A stretch of 64,000 bases of DNA from Hormiphora californensis. Taxonomy: Eukaryota; Ctenophora; Tentaculata; Cydippida; Pleurobrachiidae. The notes beneath the pieces were generated by a model, which ran no database searches, was not told the origin of the DNA, and worked only from the letters and a program-made list of their open reading frames with translations. Both the position numbers and the translations under genes were made by a program. The stretch lies in the NCBI GenBank assembly GCA_020137815.1, contig CM035355.1:4987003-5051002 (forward strand). Reading direction: 5' to 3'. Below, one piece after another: positions 38,274 through 64,000 of this stretch; within the stretch, counting starts at the first letter, position 1; each line of letters starts with the position of its first letter.

Positions 38274-39288
38274 ATTATATTGGGAAGCCGCAAAACCTAA
38301 CACAAGGTGTATCCGCAACAAATCTAACAAGTTCAGACAGTCAGAAACGGAAGCGGTCTTTTAAAAAGATACTTTACAGATGTAGTACTCAAATATAATG
38401 CCTGACAGAACTTATAACAAGTCTACAGCCAATTTGATGCAGTTCAAGATACATAAGGGCAGTGAATCAAATCAGTACCGGCTCTTTTGTAACAAAATTT
38501 ATACGGATTACAGTTAACAGAGTTGCTCCTTACTCAACTCAATATCTTATAAGTTATAATTTTCCTCAATCTCATCTCTATTTGATCAATATTGAATAAT
38601 ATACCTTTAGCCGCATATTGGAGCGAGTAATGACAACTTCCAGATCTTCCGATGAGGTTAATCGTTATCCATAACTGAGCTATAACAGTTGAATATTTAA
38701 TTATAGACAGAAAGATCCAATCACTATGATGATGTCCTCTGGTATTTGCAGACAAGATCTTTGTCTATCATCAATGCAATGGAATGTTTTTTAAATGGCT
38801 CATGATGCTATGAAGTGAGCACGTGAGGGGTCCAACCATGTGCTGGTCTGAGTGATCTGAACTGTTGAGACAGCTTTATGAGACAGCTTGAGGCAGCTTT
38901 ATGAAGGAGCAGTTTGTTGGCATGTCTGTGTGGCTCTAGTCGCTACACGTTGCGCTTCGCATCCAGGGTCCGGGCGGGGAAATAATCCCAAGGAAGACAC
39001 TAACTGTGTTAACTGTTGCTCTTCATTTATTATAAGGGTTGCTAAGGGGTTGTTCTTTGTTGTTTAACGGGTTGATAAGGGTAGTTAGAACAGTTGCAAC
39101 AAAGTGGACTTTATATATAACATGTACTACAACTGTTTACTGTGAACATGGGATTTGTCACCCAAATTGTATAATATTTGTAACTAAAATGGCAGCGTCC
39201 TCTCATTAAGGCCAATGACTTGTTACTCAACACCCAATGAGGCCAATATGAGGCCAATATGAGGCCAATATTATTTACAAATATTATA

Positions 39289-39346
39289 TCAGACCCCGAT
39301 TTACCGGGCCCTTTCTCCCTAACGTCCCGGTGAATCGGGGTCTGAC
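39289..39346. mobile_element. pogo/Tigger-like MITE, copy 2
   Basis: tcagaccccgatttaccggg .. cccggtgaatcggggtctga, near-perfect inverted arms separated by a short C/T-rich loop, with TA on both sides. Confidence 0.75.
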
Positions 39347-39479
39347 TATTAAAGTCCATTTTTTCAACATTGTGTCATTGGCCATGCAGAGAGGGCAACA
39401 CGAGAAGTAGTGGACATATGTTGTCCAGGAATAATGTTCTGCGAGATGGTTTATGCCACGTATGATGGTCCATTAATGC

Positions 39480-39487
39480 TATAAAAG
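39480..39487 (+). promoter_or_regulatory. TATA box of the secreted two-module protein gene
   Basis: TATAAAAG lies 36 bases before the ATG at 39523. This spacing implies a very short 5' UTR or a start slightly downstream of the first transcribed bases. Confidence 0.6.
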
Positions 39488-39522
39488 AGCTCAGAGCGAG
39501 ATGAATAACAGAACGCAGAAAG

Positions 39523-40734
39523 ATGAAGGTTGCATCTATTGTATTGGTTTCACTCCTAGTTACCTCGGTGTCAGGTAAGCTTGATGACCCCCCCCCCCCC
39601 CCGTCTCTCTCTCTCTCTATCTCTGGTGGTGCAAACCCGATCTGAGTGCACTGGTGCACTGCCGCTGTCAAAACGGGGTCTGGCATCCCCCCTAGTCCTC
39701 CTCTTTTCGCTGAATGTAATTTGCTTTAAATTCTGCTCATTTTCATCAGGTTCTGTTATTAGAATGTGCAAGTATCCTGATAGCTCCATGGATGGGTACT
39801 CTAAAGCTACCAAGATTTTTAAAAGCCAGTTCTCGGCTATTTCATGGTGTCATGGTAGGGCCAGGGGTGATTGCAGGGGAATTACCCAGGAACTAAATGG
39901 CGACATCACTCTGAGAACAGGACCTTCAATTTTGGTGGGAAACAGTCCAGGTAGATAATTGCTAGATTTATTACTGCGCTGGCAAGCGCAAAGGTAAAGG
40001 TGACCCCATTTACCCCCGAAACAAGTTCTATTGCATTATGTATTCAGGTTCGAGGCTTGGTTATAATGTAATGAAATATATACTTTATATCTTTGTTCCT
40101 TTTGATCACTTTCAAAATAAACCATTTCATCAGGCAAAACAACCTGGGTTGTGTGTGCAAGTGACACTTTGAATTACGCTGTCTACGACGACACCGCCAT
40201 TTATGGTGTCTGTAGTAAAAGGTACCCGTGGTCTGTTGTTGAGTTTGACGACTTGTTAAAAGCTTTGGATGCCTGTAATCCTAGCGATGACTGTAGAGGA
40301 GTAACCAAATCAAAGGGCAAATTCACTCTGAGGAAAGGACCTGCTGTTTTGGGTCAAAAAGGTAAACATGCACCCCCACCCAACAACCCATATTTTGTCC
40401 CACCCAACAACCCAAATTTTGTCCTACCCCTTACTCAACAACCCACATTTCTTCCCACCCCTTACTCAACAACCCACATTTCGTCCCACCCCTTACTCAA
40501 CAACCCACATTTCTTCCCACCCCTTACTCAACAACCCACATTTTGTTCCATCCCTTACTCAACAACCCACATTTCGTCCCACCCCTTACTCAACAACCCA
40601 CATTTCTTCCCACCCCTTACTCAACAACCCACATTTTGTTCCATCCCTTACTCAACATTGATGTGTTGTTTGTCGGGTGTAACAATTGTAACAATTGTTT
40701 ATTTACAGGTGATAAGTCTTGGGTCAAGGCTTAG
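39523..40734 (+). CDS. Secreted protein with two related Cys-containing modules, 168 aa, 4 exons
   Basis: Exons 39523-39574, 39750-39950, 40134-40361 and 40709-40734. All three introns are phase 1 with good borders. Exon 1 encodes a signal peptide (MKVASIVLVSLLVTSVS). Exons 2 and 3 each encode one module. The modules share a Cys near the start, a Trp/Cys middle and the block CRG[IV]T..xGxxTLRxGPxxL: CRGITQELNGDITLRTGP in module 1, CRGVTKSKGKFTLRKGP in module 2. Exon 4 adds GDKSWVKA and the stop. Symmetrical 1-1 exons are typical of shuffled or duplicated extracellular modules. The protein has no membrane segment, so secretion is predicted. I do not recognise the module as a named domain. A TATA box sits just upstream, suggesting strong or inducible expression. 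Confidence 0.85.
40378..40660. repeat. Minisatellite, about 31-bp unit, in the third intron of the secreted-protein gene
   Basis: The unit is cttactcaacaacccacatt plus ttcttcccacccc (variants tcgtccc, tgttcca). About eight regular copies follow two diverged ones. It starts right after the 5' splice site at 40362. Confidence 0.95.
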
Positions 40735-41910
40735 CTCGCTAGTGGATTCGCACACGCAATAAGGATGCGGCATGAGACTCACTGAGAGTGAGAGGCTAAA
40801 GTGGGACTAACCATGCATCAATGCGTTGGAGTAAATATCTGGCCTCGCCAGACCCCGTTTTCATTTTCAGCTATTTAAGAATTATAGTCATGAACAGTTT
40901 TTGGAGAGATGAATGAACATAATTTAGTGTATTGTTAGTGTTAAAAATAAGTATTAAGTACATCTGTTGCAGGACTCAGATAGTATCTGATCTGTTTGAC
41001 ATAAGCTGCAGGCCCGCCGTGCTGCATGAGGGGGCTGCAGCCCATTCCAACTGATCAGCTATCTGATAATTAATCCCGATAACGCCAAACAAAACTCTAA
41101 CATGGTCGCTTGTAGTGGGAAAACGGTAATGGAAAACGGAGATACAGTATGAAGACTGAAGTTCCTAGCAATCTTAAGACTTGAACCCGGAAGCGTTGGA
41201 AAGATAATTTTAAGACCTTTTCAACGCAACCAAAATCAAGTCTTTATCTTATCAGGAACAGGAGATATGAGCGAAAACGTTTAGCACGCACAAATCGACT
41301 TTTGTAAATGTGCAGCCCCCTGTCCCTTGATTAAAAAATTCGACTTAACGTGCTGAACACATGCACTTTTGCCGCGCGTTATACTTATGGGCAGCCCAAA
41401 TTAAACCAATCTCGACCGCGAAAATCGATGAATTGTTAGCGATAGAAGGCACCCAAACTTTGCCCGAGAGGGAATCAGCGGAGCTGGGAGCACGGACAAA
41501 TTTTAAGATTTTGTCAAAAAAAGTTCGCAAGTTCGCGTTTTGGCCAAAAATTTTCCAGTTGCACCACCACGCCCACTGATAAAATGAAATCCCCTTGCTC
41601 CTAGTCCTAACCCAACGGTCAACACCTCCAGGGTTCGTCACCACCCACACGGTGACGAAGGCTAGACCTTCGACTTTTCTTCTTCTTTTTTTTCTTCTTT
41701 TCGGAAATTCACGAACCCCAACACCGATTGGCATCACTTTCCAACAGGCGACCAGCCGACCAGCCATTTGGCAAACGCGGGATAAGGCAGCGCTTTTCAA
41801 ACCAACAACGTAAAAAATAAAAAAACAATAAATTAATTAATTTCGGTGCCTTCTTCCTCGGTTCCTCAAGCTAGGGTCCTTTTCAATCCTCAGGTTACCT
41901 AAACCAACCA
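40735..41910. other. 3' flank of the secreted-protein gene, then mosaic repeat DNA
   Basis: From about 41165 a segment (cgttggaaagata.., caagtctttatcttatcagg) is inverted or repeated relative to 42340-42480, and a second one (aaaatcgatgaattgttagc, 41420) pairs with 42235-42260. These are the outer arms of the nested foldback centred at 42055. No gene seen. Confidence 0.5.
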
Positions 41911-42202
41911 TAGGGATCCCTAAAAAAGTTCAGTATTTACACAGCGTTTACACAGTCTTTTCACAGTTGTTACACCCAGAGCGCCCGGGCCACTCTGGGT
42001 GTAAAGACTGCGTCTTTTGCACTCGGTTTGCAGCGTTTTTGGAAACTTCGCCGTGGCGCTTAATTTACTCAATTGTGAAGCACACAATCCAATATCTTCC
42101 TGAAAAAAGCCGCAAAACGCAGCACGCGCCGCTCTGGGTGTAACGACTGTGTAAAGACTGTGTAAACGCTGTGTAAATACTGAACTTTTTTAGGGATCCC
42201 TA
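41911..42202. mobile_element. Foldback, inner part of a larger inverted-repeat mosaic
   Basis: Both ends carry the self-complementary tagggatcccta. Arms of about 90 bases follow (aaaaaagttcagtatttaca, then repeats of cacag/gtttacac) and pair almost perfectly. The outer arms extend to about 41165 and 42480. Confidence 0.85.
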
Positions 42203-42622
42203 TTCGGAAAACGTTAAAATCTGGGTGCCTTGCATTGCTAACAATTCATCGATTTTAGCGCGCACGACGGGTTAGGGCTGTTGTTATAGTGCGATTTTTA
42301 ATAATGCGAACCGCTGACGCGCATTAATAATAACATAATTCCTTTTGTGCGTGCTAAATCTGGTTCCTGATAAGATAGAGACTTTTCATTGGTCGCATTG
42401 GAAAGATACAGTTTTTGTCTTTTCAACGCAACCAGGATCAAGTCTTTATCTTATCAGGAGCCAGAGATATGATCGAAACAACCGACAAAAAACTTTCCCA
42501 CACTGCGTGGGAATTTTTTGCGGTTCGCTTTATTAAAAATCGGACTTTAGGGTCGGGTTAGAGTTTGGTATGGGGTTATCGGTTAGGGCTATCGATTCTC
42601 TATCAGTTACCCGTTACCGTTT

Positions 42623-43165
42623 ATGCGTGACTCATTAGCAGAGATGGCCAAGCACACAGGCATGACAGCGGTAGAAACAGAGAGACACATGCTCCCCGTC
42701 GGAGATTTTCCCCTTCCTCACACCGCAAATCACGCCCCGGATGCCCGCATGGATGTCTTCGGTCTTGGACTTTGGGGTAAGCTCCAAAAATCGTACATTG
42801 ATGTACGTATTTTCCATCCAGGAGCACCTTCGTACCGTTCGAAAACCTTGAAAAACCTCTACAAAGAACAAGAAGCCCAGAAAAAGAGGTCGTACGGGAG
42901 ACGTGTGATTGAGATAGAAAAGGGAACTTTCTCCCCATTCGTACTGAGCACCTCAGGGGGTCTGGCTCCAGAAAGCAACAGGATCCTCAGAACACTAGCA
43001 GGAAAGATGGTGAAGGAGCATGGGAATACTTACCGTGAGGCAATAGAATATCTCAGACTCCGCATCCGGTTCGCAATCCTGAGAGTGTGTCTGATAGCAC
43101 TGCGAGGCACACGAGTGAAAGTCCATCATGCACCCATAAACAATGTGGACCTTAACCTCATTTGA
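42623..43165 (+). CDS. C-terminal fragment of a retroelement-type protein, about 180 aa
   Basis: The frame encodes blocks I recognise from the C-termini of reverse-transcriptase-linked proteins widespread in cnidarian and sponge genomes: D-V-R-[IV]-F-x-P-x-A-P-S-Y-R (DVRIFHPGAPSYRS), then QEAQKKRSYGRRVIEIEKG and TFSPFVLSTSGGLAPES, then a helical tail with repeated R/L. In relatives this region follows the polymerase; none of that is present upstream, where a foldback sits instead. The family assignment is from memory of motif order, not a search. The copy is intact over this stretch but is a fragment, most likely a dead insertion; the codon pattern and the flanking repeats argue against a host gene. 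Confidence 0.55.
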   Translation: MRDSLAEMAKHTGMTAVETERHMLPVGDFPLPHTANHAPDARMDVFGLGLWGKLQKSYIDVRIFHPGAPSYRSKTLKNLYKEQEAQKKRSYGRRVIEIEKGTFSPFVLSTSGGLAPESNRILRTLAGKMVKEHGNTYREAIEYLRLRIRFAILRVCLIALRGTRVKVHHAPINNVDLNLI

Positions 43166-44530
43166 ACATTTGGTAGGGCTCCCCCTTTTTTTAGAATTTA
43201 TATTTTGTACAGTGTGTAGGCGTGAAGATAGTTACCGTTTATACTCCATTTTTTTCAACTGTTCACCCCCCAAAGTCGTGCGCGGAATTGTTTTGCGCGT
43301 CTATCACATGTTAACGTGTAGCGCGCGCAGCGTAAATTAAAATATCGCATGCGCACGAGTTGGAGGGTGAACAGTTGAATAAAAATGGACTTTAGTTTAC
43401 TCAAATTGGCCATGTGGTTGCGTGGCTATAGCCGTTTGAAAAAAGTCGGTCTAAGTGCGTGTGTGTGTAAGTGGTTTTAGGTGTACTTTTTTGGCAGCGC
43501 GCACCTGTAAACACGCTGCAAGGCACCCAGATTATAATCGCGCCCTCCCTAAAGTCCGTTTCAAGCGACTTGACCCGTAATTCTTGGAATTTGGCGCATT
43601 GCGCGTGTATTTACAAAGGGCAAACCCTGAATTTCCAGGAATCTCAGGTCAAGTCGTTTGAAACGCACTTTATTCGGTCAGGGTCCAGTTAGAGATTTTG
43701 CGACTGACGTTAGTTACAATGAAGCAGGCCCCTGCTGACACTGCCGTGCGCGCTACTTTACATGCAATTCACATCGAAAACCCTGCTAGTCAACGAAGAT
43801 TTGGCGCGCACAGGGACTCTCCCAGCTTGCGCCAGTTGCAGACTGGAGGCTGGCGCCAGAAACTGGAGCCAGCCTCCAATCTGCAACTGGAGCGTCACGT
43901 GACAAAACACGACACGTGACATTCTTTGCAAAAAAACAATGAATTCAATCAAACGCGCGCACTCATACACGCGCGCTAAACAATTGCATTGAACAAAATA
44001 AATTTCTGCGCGTTCCATTAGAGGTTGGAGTGTCATCGCAGTTCATTTTCATTTTTTCTGGTGGTTGGTATCTGAATTTTTGAATTAATCACTGCCAATG
44101 CCAATACCATGCTCTGGTGTGCGGTTCTCACACGCTTGTAGTTGTGCTCGGAGAATCTGAATAGGGTCCAGGTCTGGCAATGCCTTGGTCGCGTAGCGAC
44201 CAACCCCGTAGGGGTGTGAGGGGATCGCCCTACGGGCGCGCGAACATGGGGGGCGCGACGTGCCCAAGGCAATGCCAGTAGCATGGTGGCGCCCGACCCC
44301 GGCCCCTGATTTGATTCTCAGAGTCAGAATCTCAGATGGGGTCTGCGGCGCCAGAATGGGGGTCGGGTTCGGATCGCGGCGCCAGCATTTGAAGCAGTAA
44401 CATTGCTACTAGCAAGGAGAGTGGTTAAAGGTCAGGCATCGCGCTGACAGCCTTTCTTCAATTCATACCAACTAGTAAGCCCGCTCGCCCTACGGGCGAA
44501 TGTCGGGGATGGTCAATGGTCATACAGTAA
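43166..44530. repeat. Region of several nested hairpins, GC-rich, probably transposon-derived
   Basis: Inverted pairs: 43240-43268 with 43362-43392 (ccattttt..caactgttcaccc); 43552-43580 with 43650-43676 (gtttcaagcgacttgacc); 43837-43856 with 43868-43887 (ccagttgcagactggaggct); 44174-44200 with 44252-44278 (ctggcaatgccttggtcgcg). Two copies of cgccctacgggcg-like sequence occur at about 44227 and 44486. No ORF. Confidence 0.6.
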
Positions 44531-46368
44531 CCTAAGCAAATAGTGTAGTATCATTTGAAATTTTTAAAATCAGTAAATTTATCAGGTGAATTAACCAAAG
44601 GGATTCTTTTGACAGAAAAACCACGGGTCCTCTTTTGCCAGGTCCTGAAGTATTTTATGAAGGAGTACATTGGCAAAATACTTTCACGTATTACTGTCAT
44701 TTCTTGTTAGTGCCATTGATACTTTGTTATTACGTGTGTTGACAACATTTTTTGAATAATAATCACCTCTTTTGTAGGATTCGATCACGTAGTCTATAAG
44801 CGTCAGCGCCAGTTTGGGACATATGGGTCCTCCAAACTCGCTGGCGATTGTGTTGAAGTTGAGTAGTCATGTTCAAGAAACGTGGTGAACAGATCAAATC
44901 GAGCAAACGATAAATCACACAACCGGCAGAGAGATGAATCAAGGATGCACGTGCAGTTTAAGGCTCAAGCTGGCAGGTTGCCAGGGTCCAGGGACAACAC
45001 GTGCAAAAGGCCATTTCCAGGAATTTTGTGCCATATTTGGTTAAAAAAACGGGACATGGGATTTCCCTATTTGCTTTAATAATAGTATGATACAAATAAA
45101 ACACGTCCCATTATTGCGTTGTCTTGAATATAATTAAAAAATCAAGAAAATAAACAATATGAATAATGAGAGATGTCTAGTTGGCCCAAGAGACCCTGAC
45201 TTACCCTGCTTAGCAGAGCTGAAGAAAGGGCAGCTCGGACAAACCAGACAATATTAGAATCAAATTCAAGGAAAAATGAGGATCAGATAATTTGACATGG
45301 CATCACTGCATTAAAATAAAAGTTTCATATGTGATACAACTTGCTCCGTGGTTGGAATTATAAGACACTCTGACTCGGATACAATTAAAGGTTTGAAGAG
45401 AGCTATAACTTGATCGATAGACAAGAGCGCCGACCCACGATCTATTCAGATCTTGTTCGACTGCGAAGGTATGCTGCATGGTTGTCCATCAAGTTATAAG
45501 AATGCAAGACATCATCAGATATCAGTGCAGTGGCATCGGAGTGAAAGAGAAAAAAGGATCAGAAGTATAAAAAACATAAAATTACATAAATAAAGCGCCT
45601 GAAATAGCGCACACCGGACTGAGAGATGGCAATAACAACCATCTTCTTTTCTGTCTCTCTCTCAGCTTGATCCCCCATTCTAGATGGAGTTGTTATCTCA
45701 ACCAAGATGAAGAGTGGTGAGATATAATTTAATCAAGAATAATCCCTTTCACACCCGGATATAGATTAACGGAACTGAGACAACTGCAAAAAATAACAAA
45801 TTTGCACATGTAACGTAGTGCAGATCTTTCGATATTATATAAAAACGGTCCTCTCTTGTTTTGTACAAATTGATTTCTTTTCTGAAACAAAAATAACACA
45901 CTTGTAAACACACCAACTGTACGGTGTAATTGTAACGGACCCACTCCCCAACAATACTTAAACCAGGAACCGACCGAAACAAGTAAACAACCAATCAGAA
46001 CTCGTTATTTAGGTCACGTGACTGGTTATCAGCCAATCAGGGACCAGTATTTCCTGATTCGGTCGGTTAAACAGTCTTTTTCTTGAACGCGTTGTGTTCA
46101 TAATATTTCTCACGTACACACATGGTACCCTAGTTTTCTGATCAAATAACACGCATTCTCTGTTTCTATTTACACTCGCGACCTTCAATGATGTTGTTGA
46201 TAAGAGATCGGAGCACAAATATGACAGACAGATATATGACACACAAACACACACACTCCATGAGCAGCTTCTAGCTAGGTGAGGTGTGACACAGCTTGAT
46301 ACACACGTCTAGAAGGAACAACAAGTCTCTCTCTCGCAATACAGCACTGCTGTGTATCACACACTCTA
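44531..46368. other. 3' flank of the receptor gene; contains one MITE
   Basis: No coding signal. The receptor stop is at 46369-46371, so its 3' UTR should lie here on the minus strand; no clear polyadenylation signal was found. A truncated hAT-like MITE is at 45964-46068. Confidence 0.45.
45964..46068. mobile_element. hAT-like MITE, copy 3, right end eroded
   Basis: Left end caggaaccgaccg intact; right end stops at cggtcggtt without the final cctg. Interior identical to the other copies, including CACGTG. Confidence 0.85.

Positions 46369-64000
<17,632 letters not shown>

Noticed and set aside
40368-40734. Plus-strand ORFs rich in NNPHF, LTQQPTF and PYSTTHI
   Set aside because: Translation of the 31-bp intronic minisatellite after the 5' splice site at 40362; the exons on either side join in phase without it.
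41345-41813. ORFs on both strands at 41.3-41.8 kb
   Set aside because: Inside the outer arms of a foldback mosaic; no conserved domain recognised.

Overview
The window looks like nuclear DNA of an invertebrate animal. Genes are split by short introns with GT..AG borders whose codon phases fit together. They include an EGFR-type receptor tyrosine kinase, a GPI-anchor mannosyltransferase (PIGB), a calmodulin-like protein and a carbohydrate sulfotransferase. The mix of animal-specific receptors, compact genes, many GA/CT microsatellites and many small DNA transposons is most like a sponge (demosponge), but that assignment is inference; no rRNA, tRNA or mitochondrial marker is present to settle it.

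Layout. 1-248 is the 3' end of a Pro/Tyr-rich protein (+). 1109-2547 is the C-terminal part of PIGB (+). 4310-8588 is a complete seven-exon four-EF-hand gene (-). 9862-11153 is a small unidentified gene (-). 17450-20985 holds two phase-compatible exons of an unidentified gene (-). 25559-26676 is a carbohydrate sulfotransferase whose membrane anchor and catalytic domain are in different frames (-). 26713-33009 is an unidentified basic Ser/Pro-rich gene (-). 39523-40734 is a small secreted protein made of two related modules (+). 42623-43165 is a retroelement-derived ORF (+). From 46369 to beyond 64000 is one large EGFR-family receptor gene (-), for which 20 complete exons and one partial exon could be joined, from the cysteine-rich ectodomain to the stop codon.

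More than half of the window is non-coding and repeat-rich. Besides about 20 (GA/CT)n tracts there are at least three short MITE families: a hAT-like 109-bp element with 8-bp target duplications, a roughly 75-bp near-palindrome, and a pogo-like element with TA targets. There are also at least seven foldback elements, mostly 0.6-1.4 kb, with long inverted arms; three of these lie inside receptor introns and two carry TTAA at both ends.

A recurring theme is duplication of exon edges together with their splice sites. It occurs next to a MITE in the kinase ATP-loop exon, next to a foldback in the EF-hand gene, and as a 36-bp in-frame duplicated 3' splice site in the receptor tail. Introns here seem to be actively remodelled by insertions at splice junctions.

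The genes do not form an obvious pathway. PIGB (GPI anchors), the sulfotransferase (glycans), the secreted protein and the receptor all act in the secretory route or at the cell surface, but their proximity is probably incidental.
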